Positions 17,248 through 27,086 of a stretch of DNA of 64,000 bases are shown here, one piece after another. Position numbers and translations under genes: made by a program. Position 1 is the stretch's first letter, and each line of letters begins with the position of its first letter. Below the pieces are notes generated by a model. That model saw only the letters and a program-made list of their open reading frames with translations. It ran no database searches and had not been told where the DNA came from. Source of the DNA: Actinophytocola algeriensis (lineage in GTDB: Bacteria; Actinomycetota; Actinomycetes; Mycobacteriales; Pseudonocardiaceae). The stretch covers positions 530,125-594,124 of the forward strand of contig NZ_JACHJQ010000005.1 of NCBI RefSeq assembly GCF_014203735.1. The letters are read 5' to 3'.

Positions 17248-20078
17248 GCCTGCTCAAGGAACCCGACTACGGCACGCCCGCCCGCGAGGGCGCGGCCACC
17301 GTCGAGCTGACGATCGACGGGATGGCGGTCACCGTGCCACCGGGTACGTCGGTGATGCGCGCGGCCGCGCAGGCCGGGGCGGCGGTGCCGAAACTGTGCG
17401 CCACCGACAGCCTCGAGGCGTTCGGGTCGTGCCGGCTGTGCGTTGTCGAGATCGACGGGGCCAGGGGCACGCCCGCCTCGTGCACGACGCCGGTCGCGCC
17501 CGGGATGGTCGTGCGCACGCAGACCGAGCGGGTGGGCAGGCTGCGCCGCGGGATCATGGAGCTCTACATCTCCGACCACCCGCTCGACTGCCTGACCTGT
17601 TCGGCCAACGGCGACTGCGAACTGCAGGACATGGCCGGCGTCACCGGGCTGCGCGAGGTGCGCTACGGCTCCGGCGTGGACGCCGGCGCCAACCACCTGG
17701 ACGCGCCGAAGGACACTTCGAACCCCTACTTCGACTTCGACGCGTCCAAGTGCATCGTGTGCTCGCGCTGCGTACGTGCCTGCGACGAGGTGCAGGGCAC
17801 CCTCGCGCTGACGATCGACGGCCGCGGGTTCGACTCGACGGTCGCCGCGGGCGCCGGGGTGCCGTTCATGGAGTCGGACTGCGTGTCCTGCGGCGCGTGT
17901 GTGCAGGCCTGCCCGACCGCGACCCTGCAGGAGAAATCGGTCGTGGAGCTCGGGATGCCGACCCGCAGCGTGCTGACCACCTGCGCGTACTGCGGTGTCG
18001 GCTGCTCGTTCAAGGCGGAGCTGCGCGGGGACGAGCTGGTCCGGATGGTCCCGTACAAGGACGGGGGCGCGAACGAGGGACACTCGTGCGTCAAGGGCCG
18101 GTTCGCGTTCGGCTACGCCAGCCACCCCGACCGCGTGCTCGCCCCGATGGTCCGGGACTCGATCGCCGACGAGTGGCGCGAGGTCTCCTGGGAGGACGCG
18201 ATCGGGTTCACCGCACGCCGGCTGCGCGAGATCCAGGCTGAGCACGGAACGGGCTCGATCGGCGCCATCACCTCGTCACGCACGACGAACGAAGAGGTCT
18301 ACGTCGTCCAGAAGATGGTGCGCGCCGTCTTCGGCAACAACAACGTCGACACCTGCGCCCGCGTCTGCCACTCGCCGACCGGCTACGGGCTCAAGCAGAC
18401 GTTCGGCACCTCGGCCGGCACGCAGGACTTCAAGTCGGTGGCGAACGCCGACGTGATCCTGGTGATCGGCGCGAACCCGACCGACGGGCACCCGGTGTTC
18501 GCCTCGCGGATGAAGCGCAGGCTGCGCCAGGGCGCGAAGCTGATCGTGGTCGACCCACGGCGCATCGACCTCGTGCGGTCCCCGCACATCGAGGCCGCCC
18601 ACCACCTCCAGCTCGCCCCCGGCACGAACGTCGCCGTGGTCAACGCGTTCGCGCACGTGGTCGTCACCGAAGAGCTGGTCGACCGCGAGTTCGTCGCGGA
18701 CCGCTGCGAGGGCTTCGCGGAGTGGACCGAGTTCATCGCCCGCCCCGAGCACAGCCCCGAGGCCGTCGAGGAGATCACCGGCGTCCCGGCCGGGGAACTG
18801 CGTGCGGCGGCCAGGCTCTACGCGACCGGGGGCAATGCCGCCATCTACTACGGCCTCGGCGTCACCGAGCACAGCCAGGGCTCCACGATGGTCATGGGCA
18901 TGGCCAACCTCGCGATGGCCACCGGCAACATCGGCCGCGACGGCGTCGGTGTGAACCCGCTGCGCGGGCAGAACAACGTGCAGGGTTCCTGCGACATGGG
19001 TTCCTTCCCGCACGAGCTGCCCGGCTACCGGCACGTCGCCGACGACGACGTGCGGGGGATCTACGAGCACCTGTGGGGCGTCGACCTGCGGGACGAGCCG
19101 GGGCTGCGCATCCCGAACATGTTCGACGCCGCGGTCGACGGCTCGTTCCGGGCGCTGTTCGTGCACGGCGAGGACATCGCCCAGTCCGACCCGAACACCC
19201 AGCACGTGCACGCCGCGCTCGCCGCGCTCGACCTGCTCGTCGTCCAGGACCTGTTCGTCAACGAGACCGCGAAGTTCGCCCACGTGCTGCTGCCCGGAAC
19301 CTCGTTCCTGGAGAAGGACGGCACGTTCACCAACGCCGAGCGGCGGATCAACCGCGTCCGCCCGGTCATGGCGCCGAGCACCGGCAAGCACGAATGGCAG
19401 ATCATCTGCGAGATCTCCCAGGCGATGGGCTACCCGATGCACTACGAGTCCGCCGCCCAGATCATGGACGAGATCGCGCTCACCACCCCAACCTTCGCCG
19501 GCGTCTCCTTCGCACACCTCGACAAGGTCGGCAGCGTGCAGTGGCCGTGCAACGAGGCCGCCCCCGACGGCACACCGATCATGCACAAGGACGGGTTCGT
19601 GCGTGGCAAGGGCCGGTTCGTCGAGACCGTGTACGTGCCGACCCGTGAACGCAGCACCCGGAAGTTCCCGCTGATCCTCACCACCGGCCGCATCCTGACC
19701 CAGTACAACGTGGGCGCCCAGACCCGCCGCACAGCCAACGTCGCCTGGCACCCGGAAGACCTGCTCGAACTGCACCCGCACGACGCCGAGGTGCGCGGCA
19801 TCCGCGACGGCGACATGGTGGTGTTGTCCAGCCGTGTCGGGCGCACCACGCTCCGGGCGGTCCTGTCCGACCGCATGCCGGTCGGTGTCTGCTACACGAC
19901 GTTCCACCACCCGGTGACCGGAGCCAACGTGATCACCACCGAGAACTCGGACTGGGCCACCAACTGCCCGGAGTACAAGGTCACCGCCGTGCAGGTGGCA
20001 CTCACACCGGAACAGGCTTCGATACACGAAAAGCCGGCCGAACGCCCCGTCACGGCGACCGAACGGGCGCGGACATGA
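17244..20078 (+). CDS. fdsA: Formate dehydrogenase alpha subunit (molybdopterin, catalytic)
   Basis: A 944-aa catalytic subunit; its ATG overlaps the fdsB stop. Domain order: N-terminal [2Fe-2S] (FGSCRLC), a His-Cys3 [4Fe-4S] segment (HPLDCLTC...C), two ferredoxin clusters ([19 protein letters not shown]), then the MopB core with its own cluster (CAYCGVGC). Cys375 in RVCHSPT is the expected metal ligand, with the adjacent catalytic His, so this is a Cys rather than a selenocysteine enzyme. The C-terminal dinucleotide-binding domain contains TGRILTQYN. It oxidises formate to CO2 in the cytoplasm at a Mo (or W) bis-MGD centre. Confidence 0.95.
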   Translation: MSLLKEPDYGTPAREGAATVELTIDGMAVTVPPGTSVMRAAAQAGAAVPKLCATDSLEAFGSCRLCVVEIDGARGTPASCTTPVAPGMVVRTQTERVGRLRRGIMELYISDHPLDCLTCSANGDCELQDMAGVTGLREVRYGSGVDAGANHLDAPKDTSNPYFDFDASKCIVCSRCVRACDEVQGTLALTIDGRGFDSTVAAGAGVPFMESDCVSCGACVQACPTATLQEKSVVELGMPTRSVLTTCAYCGVGCSFKAELRGDELVRMVPYKDGGANEGHSCVKGRFAFGYASHPDRVLAPMVRDSIADEWREVSWEDAIGFTARRLREIQAEHGTGSIGAITSSRTTNEEVYVVQKMVRAVFGNNNVDTCARVCHSPTGYGLKQTFGTSAGTQDFKSVANADVILVIGANPTDGHPVFASRMKRRLRQGAKLIVVDPRRIDLVRSPHIEAAHHLQLAPGTNVAVVNAFAHVVVTEELVDREFVADRCEGFAEWTEFIARPEHSPEAVEEITGVPAGELRAAARLYATGGNAAIYYGLGVTEHSQGSTMVMGMANLAMATGNIGRDGVGVNPLRGQNNVQGSCDMGSFPHELPGYRHVADDDVRGIYEHLWGVDLRDEPGLRIPNMFDAAVDGSFRALFVHGEDIAQSDPNTQHVHAALAALDLLVVQDLFVNETAKFAHVLLPGTSFLEKDGTFTNAERRINRVRPVMAPSTGKHEWQIICEISQAMGYPMHYESAAQIMDEIALTTPTFAGVSFAHLDKVGSVQWPCNEAAPDGTPIMHKDGFVRGKGRFVETVYVPTRERSTRKFPLILTTGRILTQYNVGAQTRRTANVAWHPEDLLELHPHDAEVRGIRDGDMVVLSSRVGRTTLRAVLSDRMPVGVCYTTFHHPVTGANVITTENSDWATNCPEYKVTAVQVALTPEQASIHEKPAERPVTATERART

Positions 20079-20293
20079 GCACGACGACAGTGCCCCCGCA
20101 CGTGCGGCTGGCCAACGACATCGCCGTCCAGTTCCACCACCACACCCCGAACCGGGCTGCTACCGAGATCGCCGAACACATCCGCTCGTACTGGGAGAAG
20201 CGCATGAAAGAGGCGCTTCTGGCGCACATCGACGCGGGCGGCGCGGGCCTGGACGAACTTGCCGTCCGAGCGGCGAAGCTGCTGCGACCATGA
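20075..20293 (+). CDS. fdsD: Formate dehydrogenase delta subunit
   Basis: A 72-aa protein overlapping both neighbours by four bases. It has the FdsD pattern: an N-terminal ANDIAVQF, a central [14 protein letters not shown] and a C-terminal LAVRAAKLL. FdsD proteins are small partners needed for cofactor insertion or assembly of FdsA. Confidence 0.88.
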   Translation: MSTTTVPPHVRLANDIAVQFHHHTPNRAATEIAEHIRSYWEKRMKEALLAHIDAGGAGLDELAVRAAKLLRP

Positions 20294-21186
20294 CAGGCCG
20301 GCTGATCGCCAGGAAACCGGTACTGCGGCTGACCCCGGACGGAGCCCGCCGCAGGCCGGACGCCCTCGCCGTCGAGGAACCACTCGAACTCCGGGTCGCC
20401 GGGCGCGCCCTGGCCGTGACAATGCGAACACCCGGCCACGACGTCGAGCTCGCGCACGGGTTCCTGCTCACCGAAGGCGTGATCGCCCACGCCGCCCACG
20501 TCCGCGACGCGCGCTACTGCAACTCCCGCGACGACAACGGCCGCAACACCTACAACGTGCTCGACATCGGACTCGCCGCAGGCATGCCCGCTCCCGATGT
20601 CGGGGTCGAACGCAACTTCTACACGACCTCCTCCTGTGGAGTGTGCGGCAAGGCATCCCTCGACGCCGTACGACAGCGGACCCGGCACTCACCCCGCGCA
20701 GACCCGCTCCGCGTCGCGTTCGACGTCCTCGCCGCCCTGCCCGAACTCCTGCGCGAGCACCAACGGGTCTTCGACCGCACCGGCGGGTTGCACGCCGCCG
20801 GCCTGTTCACCGCGTCCGGCGAGGCGCTCGTGGTCCGGGAGGACGTCGGCCGGCACAACGCCGTGGACAAGGTGCTCGGCTGGGCCCTGCTGCAAGGACG
20901 GGTACCAGCCACCGGCAGCGTCCTCGTCGTCTCCGGACGGGCCTCCTTCGAACTCGTCCAGAAGGCGGTGATGGCAGGCGTCCCCATGCTCGCCGCCGTG
21001 TCAGCGCCGTCATCGCTGGCGGTTGAACTCGCCGAAGACACCGGACTCACCCTGGCCGGCTTCGTCCGCGACCGCTCCATGAACGCCTACACCCACACCG
21101 ACCGCATCGTCACCACCGCCACCACGCTGCAGGCGTCAACGCCCAGCCCGCCCAGCTGCATCAACAACGCCACCGCGCCCACGTAG
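20290..21186 (+). CDS. fdhD: Formate dehydrogenase accessory sulfurtransferase FdhD
   Basis: A 298-aa protein, last gene of the operon (ATGA overlap with fdsD). FdhD moves sulfur from the cysteine desulfurase to the Mo-bisMGD cofactor of the catalytic subunit. The active CxxC is visible as SSCGVCGK (~117-124), with the conserved [12 protein letters not shown] and [12 protein letters not shown]. The family normally ends soon after MNAY; here ~25 extra low-complexity residues follow, probably read-through into degraded DNA. Confidence 0.93.
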   Translation: MTGRLIARKPVLRLTPDGARRRPDALAVEEPLELRVAGRALAVTMRTPGHDVELAHGFLLTEGVIAHAAHVRDARYCNSRDDNGRNTYNVLDIGLAAGMPAPDVGVERNFYTTSSCGVCGKASLDAVRQRTRHSPRADPLRVAFDVLAALPELLREHQRVFDRTGGLHAAGLFTASGEALVVREDVGRHNAVDKVLGWALLQGRVPATGSVLVVSGRASFELVQKAVMAGVPMLAAVSAPSSLAVELAEDTGLTLAGFVRDRSMNAYTHTDRIVTTATTLQASTPSPPSCINNATAPT

Positions 21187-21291
21187 AACACAACCCGCGC
21201 CGTCTGGTCTTGATGGTCAGAAGACGCGTGCCGCCCTCCATGCATGAACAGATACCGCGCGGCCAGCACAACAAATTCACGGCGAACCGTC

Positions 21292-21545
21292 GGAGCTGAG
21301 GGCCGTCGGCGCGATGGCGGCCACCGAGGCGACCTGGCGGCACGTCGCCGGAACGCCGTCCCTGTCCGGTGTTCGCGCCACCGTCGTCGGCCTTGGCCAG
21401 TTCGGCGGGCGGCTCGGTGGCGGACGAGTTGGCCGCCGGCGGCATCCTGTGGGCGCCCGACTTCCTGGTCAACGCGGGTGGTGTCATCCGCGGCGCGGTC
21501 ATGGACTTCCACGGCGGCACCATGGCGGACACCGCTGTCGTGGCC
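21292..21545 (+). pseudogene. Leucine/valine dehydrogenase fragment
   Basis: Pieces in shifted frames read AMAATEATWRHVAG and GVRATVVGLGQFGGRL (the start of a Rossmann fold), then LAAGGILWAPDFLVNAGGVI. The last motif is characteristic of the Glu/Leu/Phe/Val dehydrogenase C-terminus. About 40 codons between them are missing. Confidence 0.75.
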
Positions 21546-21679
21546 GTATCCGCCCCGGCTCACCGATATCTACCAAGGCCGACACCGCCGGGACCCACCC
21601 CCCGCACGCGGTCGCCGTCGCAGGCCCGTCGGCGCATCGCCCGCACGGAACGCCGTCGCGCCGCGTCCTGACGCACAGC

Positions 21680-21798
21680 TCAGCGGACGACGCCGTGGAG
21701 GTGTGCGTAGGCGACGGCGTGCACGCGGTCGCGCAGACCGAGCTTGGCCGGGCTGCGTGAGACGTGGGTCTTCACCGTCTCATCGCCGACGTGCAAAA
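21680..21798 (-). pseudogene. LuxR-type HTH fragment
   Basis: The minus strand reads ETVKTHVSRSPAKLGLRDR then VHAVAYAHLHGVV and a stop. This is the last ~38 residues of a NarL-type response regulator. The receiver part is absent. Confidence 0.8.
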
Positions 21799-22472
21799 GC
21801 ATGGCGATCACACAGCGACACGCGACGGCCGGTTCACCGCGCTACACACCGCCAGCGTGGAGCGACCGTTCACCCCGTGCTCGACGCTCGAACTCGTCGG
21901 ACGGGCATCGACCGCGGCCTCCCACTCGCCGCGACCGGCCCCGCGAACCTCTGCGACCCCCTGTCAGCCAGACCTTCACCGCCGCGATCTGGCTCCTACA
22001 GGCCGTCTGGTGGGCGTTGGTCACCTTCATGATCGCCGACTACACCAACCTCGTCCGCAAGACCGCATTACACCCGCTCCGGCCAGGCCAGAGCTGTACC
22101 GGGTTGGTTCACTGAGCGCGGTCGACCGCGCTTGCGAGCAGTAGCAGTACGGTGCGTCACCGGCGAGCGATGATCATCCGAGGGGCTCTGCGGCGGGGAG
22201 CAGGGCGTCCGGCGGATATGCCACTGCGCCTGTCGCCAGTGCGAGTGATCTCCCCTTCGCTCATAAGATCTGCGGTATCACGGCGGGTAGACGATTTCGT
22301 GCAACATCCAATCTCTTTCGTGAGGGGGAGTAAACGCTTCTGGATGATTGTCGAGGGTTGTGTTGATGTGGAAGGATCAATTGGGGTTTCGGAGATGAAT
22401 CACCCCCGCTCAAGAAATCTGAATTTCTCGAATGTCGCGAGAAATGTTCTTATTATCAAGAGAGGTGTTCAG
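21799..22472. other. Region without a recognisable gene
   Basis: A plus-frame at ~21977-22080 gives a hydrophobic run (IWLLQAVWWALVTFMIADYT), perhaps a membrane-protein scrap. The AT-richer stretch 22230-22465 probably holds the promoter and leader of the small secreted protein that follows. Confidence 0.4.
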
Positions 22473-22829
22473 GTGTCCCTTTTCAGGAAAGTTATCGGTG
22501 CACTCTTCATCACCGGGCTCGCCGTCGCGGGCACAGCATGGTCCGCGGCAGCCGAGACGGAAGGCATTCCGGTCGAGCGAGTGTACTGTGACGAAGACAC
22601 TGTCTGCTTCTTTACGGAGCCGAACTTCCAGGGTCATCAGTCCAACTGGAGTTCACCGCGCAATCCCGACTGTGACGCGATCCCCAACGCGCCCGCCCGG
22701 TCGATCATCAACAACACGGACTATCCGTGGGCCATCTACGAGAGGTGGGAGTGCGACGGAGATCCCCATTGGATCGCTCCGCGCAGCGGGGAAAGGTACG
22801 TCTACAGCTCCTATTCCTGGAGCGGCTGA
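22473..22829 (+). CDS. Small secreted peptidase-inhibitor-family I36-like protein
   Basis: A 118-aa exported protein. I chose GTG at 22473, with AGAGAGG about 7 nt upstream, because it gives a compact signal peptide (LFRKVIGALFITGLAVAGTAWSA, cleavage after AAA). An in-frame ATG at 22395 would add 26 residues before it. The mature ~90 residues have four or more Cys and a crystallin-like pattern (VCFFTEPNFQG, ARSIINNTDYPWAIYE), as in actinobacterial I36 inhibitor-like proteins. A strong hairpin follows. Confidence 0.7.
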   Translation: MSLFRKVIGALFITGLAVAGTAWSAAAETEGIPVERVYCDEDTVCFFTEPNFQGHQSNWSSPRNPDCDAIPNAPARSIINNTDYPWAIYERWECDGDPHWIAPRSGERYVYSSYSWSG

Positions 22830-22836
22830 GTGTGAT

Positions 22837-22886
22837 TGACCTCGGGGGTGCTTGGCGTCGGGTAGAGTCAAGCGCTCCCGAGGTCA
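22837..22886. terminator. Hairpin after the I36-like gene
   Basis: TGACCTCGGG (22837-22846) pairs exactly with CCCGAGGTCA (22877-22886) across a 30-nt loop that itself contains GC-rich short repeats. No T-tract. Confidence 0.5.
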
Positions 22887-22917
22887 GTTGGCGTCGACTG
22901 AGAGGAGTCCCGTCGGT

Positions 22918-23145
22918 GACCTGGCGGCACTGCTCGCCGACCTCCCTGCTGCGCCACCCGGGCACACCTACCGGGCCTGGCGCGTGGACACCTAGACCAC
23001 GTCCGCGGCGATCCTCGCCGGGCACGGGTGCGCCGCCGAGATCACGGGCCTCGACGACGCAGACAGGATCGCTATCACGATCGAACCGGATGGCGGTTCG
23101 CGCCAACCCGCCACGAGCCCGGTCGTCACCCTCGCCGTCCCGTGA
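22918..23145 (+). pseudogene. Anti-sigma-K factor RskA C-terminal fragment
   Basis: It reads DLPAAPPGHTYRAWRV, an internal TAG, then AAILAGHGCA, ITGLDDADRIAITIEPDGGS and RQPATSPVVTLAVP with a natural stop. This is the extracytoplasmic RskA domain of actinobacterial anti-sigma factors. The cytoplasmic zinc-binding and membrane parts are missing. No sigK-like gene is next to it. Confidence 0.85.
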
Positions 23146-23208
23146 CACGACCAATCCGCGCCGAGCCCGCACCGAACCCAGCAGCGAGGCCGACGACAAA
23201 AGTGATGT

Positions 23209-23385
23209 GTGAACAAGGGTGACGTGGCTGCCGACTTCGAGCCACTGGACGAGACCGGTGAGCCGAGGACACTGTCTGGCCTGCTCGAGAACGGACCCGT
23301 GGTCCTGTTCTTCTAGCCTGCAGCCATGACCGGCGGCTGCACCGCGGAGAGCTGACATTCCGCGAACCTCGCCGCCGGGCAGCGT
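23209..23385 (+). pseudogene. Bcp-type peroxiredoxin fragment
   Basis: It starts at GTG 23209 with GDVAADFEPLDETGEPRTLS and GPVVLFF. The expected Tyr is a TAG, then PAAMTGGCTAES is followed by a TGA where Cys would sit. Both stops are single-base changes from the family sequence. The rest is lost. Confidence 0.85.
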
Positions 23386-23806
23386 TCGAGTGCCAGGGTG
23401 CCCTATCGGTGGGTTGTGCATCCCACGGAGTGTTTGTGGAAGCTGCCTGATCCGCGGGTGGATGCAGGTTTCGCTCATTGACGGGCTGGCTGCGCCGGGG
23501 CTCGCGATTAAGCCTCCGTCGGACGGAGCGGGGGGTGGACCCTCGCACCCTGTGGGCAATCCGCACAGGGAGAAACCAATTGGAGGCAGTGGCAACACGT
23601 TCACAGATGGGAATGGCCGAACCGTGAGGATCGTCGGAATCGTTGCCGCCGAGATGGGCGCCACGTCGACACGCTAAGCAACCAGCCGACGGCCTACACA
23701 GCACACACCGCCGGAGTGATCGATGAAGCGGGTGCCGAGCATCTGATGTGGTCAGAAACTGGCTGCGTGCCCTTCGTTGTGACGCGGTTGCTTGTCGTTC
23801 TGCCGG
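23386..23806. other. Region without a recognisable gene
   Basis: No family could be read on either strand. A short hairpin, CCCTGTG...CACAGGG, lies near 23550. Confidence 0.4.
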
Positions 23807-24430
23807 TCAGAGGATGTCGAGTGCCTGCGTGAGGTCGGCGATGAGGTCGTCGGTGTCTTCGAGGCCGACGGACAGGCGGATCATGCTGTCGGCGATACCT
23901 CGTTTGGCCCGTTCGGCGGGGTTCAGGCCGTGGTGGGTGGTGGTGATCGGTTGGGTGACGAGACTTTCGACGCCGCCGAGGCTGGGTGCGATGGAGAACC
24001 AGCGGAGCCGGTCCACGACGGCGGCGGTCTGGTCGCCCGTGGCGTCGAGTACGGCGCTGAGCATGCCGCCGCCTCCGCGCATCTGGGTGTCGGCGATGCG
24101 CTTTGCCTCTCCGGTGGCCAGCCCGGGGTAGTTGACGCGGGTGACTTTGGGATGGGTCGACAGGAACGCGGCGACGGCGGCCGCGGTGTCGTTCTGTGCG
24201 CGGACGCGCACGGGCAGGGACCGGATGGAACGGGCGAGCAGGAACGCGGTTTCTGGTGCGATGACCTGTCCGAGTTCTTGCGCCACATGGCGACCGGCGC
24301 GAGTAGTTCGGCAGGCCCGATGAGCGCGCCGGCGGTGAGGTCGGAATGGCCGCCGAGGTATTTGGTGGCTGAGTGGATCAAGAGGTCGGCGCCGTGGCGC
24401 AGCGGGTTCTGGTTGACGGGGGTCGGCCAG
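23807..24430 (-). pseudogene. Truncated, frameshifted Cys/Met PLP enzyme, copy B
   Basis: A relative of 13779-14727. It begins at [13 protein letters not shown] near 24428, joined directly to a rhodanese fragment. It contains [12 protein letters not shown], is shifted near 24285 and ends normally at DDLIADLTQALDIL. Copies A and B are similar but not identical (AEYLAEHPRVTQVNYP against [16 protein letters not shown]), so they decayed as separate paralogues. Confidence 0.87.
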
Positions 24431-24435
24431 CGCTA

Positions 24436-24872
24436 CCGGCCATGACCGCCGACCAGGTCCGGGCACTGCTGGTGGACGGCGGGTGCGTGGTCGACGTGCG
24501 TCCCGCTGCCGACTTCGCGGCCGGACACATCCCCGGCGCGATCTCCATCCCGCTGCGCGACCAGTTCGCCAGCTGGCTGGGCTGGCTGCTGCCCGACGAT
24601 CTGCCGCTCGCGTTCATCGCGGCTGAGGGCCAGGACCTCGACGATATCCTGTGGCAGGCGTACAAGATCGGCTACGAACGGCTCGCCGGTCACCTCGCGG
24701 GCGGCATGGCCGCCTGGCTCGCGGCGGGCGGTGGGCAGCGGCACACCGCCTTCGTGACGGCTGAGCACGCGCCCGCTGGTCCATACCTGGATGTCCGCCA
24801 GCGCAGTGAATATGCGGCGGGGCATGTCGCCGGCTCGGTCCACATCGAACTCGGCGACCTCACCGCACACAG
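24436..24872 (+). pseudogene. MBL-fold/rhodanese protein, rhodanese part only
   Basis: Two rhodanese-like segments follow each other: VVDVRPAADFAAGHIPGAI with SIPLRDQFASWLGWL, and YLDVRQRSEYAAGHVAGSV with HIELGDL. The tandem layout is that of metallo-beta-lactamase-fold proteins with C-terminal rhodanese domains, but the N-terminal hydrolase is missing. The end is cut at ~24872, where an ABC ATPase fragment starts. An ORF from ATG 24442 could still be translated. Confidence 0.7.
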
Positions 24873-25102
24873 TCGGGGTTACGACCCTGGCCGTGCTGCA
24901 CGACCTCGACCTCGCCGCCCGCAGCTGTGACCGGCTGGTCGTGCTCGACGGCGGCCGGGTCGTCGCAGTGGGGCCGGTGCTCGAGGCGCTGTCGCCCGCG
25001 GTGCTGTCGGAGGTGTTCGGGGTGACCGCGGCGACGGAGCGTCACGATGACGGCATTGCCCGGGTCACCTACGGTGCACGACCGCTCGCGAAGGCGAGCT
25101 AG
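24873..25102 (+). pseudogene. FecE-type ABC transporter ATPase, C-terminal fragment
   Basis: VTTLAVLHDLDLAARSCDRL then VLDGGRVVAVGP and LSPAVLSEVFGV are the H-loop region and C-terminus of iron-siderophore/heme/B12 import ATPases. Walker A, signature and Walker B are missing. The TAG stop coincides with the TA target dinucleotide of the IS630 element, so the true end may also be lost. Confidence 0.8.
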
Positions 25103-26297
25103 TGGCTCGTCTCAGTAGGTTGACCCGGTAATTGATCTTGGTGGTGGTGAGTCAGGCTGTCTCCTGCAGATCGAGTGCGGGAGGTGGTTGTGGCTCGTCG
25201 ACCCGAGGTGTTCGTCCGGGCACTGTCGATGGAGGAAGGCCGCAAGCTGCAGCGTGTGACCAGAACCAGCAAGGATCCGGTCCGGTTGCGGCGGGCGATC
25301 GTCGTCATGATGTCTGGCCAGGGGCAGACGGTTCGGGACATCACCTCGTTGCTGCAGGTCAGCGCCGAGTATGTGCGGGATGTGATCCATGCGTTCAACG
25401 AGCGGGGGTTCGACGCGCTGGACCCAAAATGGAGCGGGGGACGCCCGAAGGTGATCGGTGAGCGGATCCGGGAACGGATCTGTCTGATCGCCAGGACGTC
25501 CCCCGTCGACTGGGGCATCACCGCGTTCTCCACGTGGTCGCTGGCCAAGCTGCGTGAGCATCTGATCGGCCGGGGCACTGTCGCGGCGATCAGCCGGGAG
25601 ACGCTGCGGCGGATCCTGCGCGCTGGTGGTGTTTCGTGGCAGACCACCACGACCTGGAAGGCCTCCACGGATCCGGACTTCATCGCGAAGATGCACCGTG
25701 TCCTCGATCTCTACGACCACCCACCCGCGGACGGGCGTGTGGTTTGTGTGGACGAGTTCGGGCCGTTGAACCTCCAGCCCCGCAAAGGGAAAGCCTGGCG
25801 CCCGGTCACCAAGCCGGCGCGCCAGCGGGCGACCTACAACCGCCACGGCGGAGTTATGCACATGCTCGCCGCGCTGGACCTGGCGACCGGGAAGATCTTC
25901 TACCGAATCCGGGACCGCAAACGACACCGCGAGTTCCTCGACCTGCTCAAGACACTCCGCACCCGCTGGCCCGACGAGAAGCTCTATGTAGTGGTCGACA
26001 ACTTCTCCCCGCACCGCCACCCCAAGGTCCGCACCTGGTGCGCCGCCCATGACGTCGAGTTGGTGTTCCTGCCCACCTACGGATCCTGGCTGAACTGATC
26101 GAGGCCGAGTTCGCCGCCCTGCGCTACTTCGCGCTCAACGGCACCGATCACCGCAGTCACGAGGAACAGAACGCCGCGATCGAGGGCTACATCCGCTGGC
26201 GCAACGCCCGCGCCCAACCCAAGACCGCGTTCGCCACCGACTCACCCATCCGAACCTGGACCCATTACCCGACCAAGGTTGCCTGACGCACCACTAG
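25099..26297 (+). mobile_element. IS630-family insertion sequence
   Basis: About 1.2 kb. The ends read CTAGTGGCTCGTC (25099-25111) and, on the minus strand, CTAGTGGTGCGTC (26297-26285), matching at 11 of 13 positions. Both begin at a TA dinucleotide, the target that IS630/Tc1 elements duplicate. It carries a single frameshifted transposase gene. Confidence 0.75.
25175..26286 (+). pseudogene. IS630 transposase, frameshifted
   Basis: An N-terminal HTH (GQTVRDITSLLQVS) precedes the DDE core: first Asp in CVDEFGPL, second in VVVDNFSPH. The frame stops at 26098 just after TYGSWLN. One lost G there shifts the frame; the expected continuation IEAEFAALRYF, with the third acidic residue, and the ending YPTKVA are present in the next frame up to 26286. 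The element is probably immobile. Confidence 0.88.
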
Positions 26298-26566
26298 GCC
26301 GACCGGTGACCAGTCCATGAGCCCGGCGTCTGCCGGGTTCAACCGATCGGGTGTTTCTTGTCTGGTTTGCTGGTAACACGCTCGCACCAGACATGACCCC
26401 GTTGGTAGACCTTGACTGCCGCATACCCCCTCCCAGTATATTGAGGCAGCGCTGATACCCCATGGCGGTATTGCTGGCGCTGGGGCCACGGTGGCCGGTG
26501 GCGGTTGAGATCGATCGCCAGTTGCATGGATGTTCGTTGCCAGAAAGAGAACCGGAGGTAGCCGCC
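26298..26566. other. Upstream region of the Met-rich membrane protein
   Basis: No gene is visible. The downstream RBS GGAGGT is at 26554-26559. Confidence 0.4.
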
Positions 26567-27037
26567 GTGAAGATCGTGGTGAAGGGTCCGGCCTGGAACT
26601 TCGTTCAGCATCTGCTCGAGATGACGATCGCGATGTTCGTCGGCATGTTCGCGCTCGGTATGCCCGCGGAGATGTTGTTCGAGTCGCTCGGCTGGACGGC
26701 GGTGACCGAGGATCTCGTGCCGAGGACGCTGCTGATGGCGACCTACATGAGCATCGGCATGGCCGCGTGGATGCGGATCCGGGGCTGTGGCTGGCCTGCC
26801 ATCGTCGAGATGAGCCTCGCGATGTACGCGCCCTTCCTGATCATGTATCCGTTCTACTTCGCCGGCGCGGCCTCGACAACCGCCGTGATGGTCGTCGGGC
26901 ACGTGCTCATGACGCCCGCGATGGTCGTCGCGATGCTGTTCCGTCTGGACGAGTACGCCGGTGCGCACAAGCGCCACAAGAAGGAGACGGTGCAGGTGGG
27001 GGAGAACCGGGAACTGGTCGCTCAGGCCGAAGGATGA
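26567..27037 (+). CDS. Met-rich four-helix membrane protein
   Basis: A 156-aa protein. GTG at 26567 is chosen because GGAGGT lies 8 nt upstream; the longer ORF from 26462 has no such site. Four hydrophobic helices are visible (HLLEMTIAMFVGMFALGM, LLMATYMSIGMAAW, MSLAMYAPFLIMYPFYF, VVGHVLMTPAMVVAMLF), followed by a charged tail. Met is unusually frequent and lies mostly inside the helices. I know no function. Its place beside copper-handling genes and the Met content make metal transport or sensing possible (inference). A strong bidirectional hairpin follows. Confidence 0.75.
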   Translation: MKIVVKGPAWNFVQHLLEMTIAMFVGMFALGMPAEMLFESLGWTAVTEDLVPRTLLMATYMSIGMAAWMRIRGCGWPAIVEMSLAMYAPFLIMYPFYFAGAASTTAVMVVGHVLMTPAMVVAMLFRLDEYAGAHKRHKKETVQVGENRELVAQAEG

Positions 27038-27043
27038 CCTGAA

Positions 27044-27080
27044 CACCTGGGCGGGTTCCTGCTGAGGATCCGCCCAGGTG
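27044..27080. terminator. Bidirectional terminator
   Basis: CACCTGGGCGG (27044-27054) pairs perfectly with CCGCCCAGGTG (27070-27080). It sits between convergent genes ending at 27037 (+) and 27087 (-). Confidence 0.75.
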
Positions 27081-27086
27081 CTCATG

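Noticed and set aside
18276..20027. 583-codon minus-strand ORF inside fdsA
   Set aside because: Antisense shadow caused by GC-rich third positions; fdsA is unambiguous.
21087..21563. Minus-strand ORF with a hydrophobic stretch after fdhD
   Set aside because: The stretch ([21 protein letters not shown]) lies antisense to the fdhD tail; no start or homology supports it.
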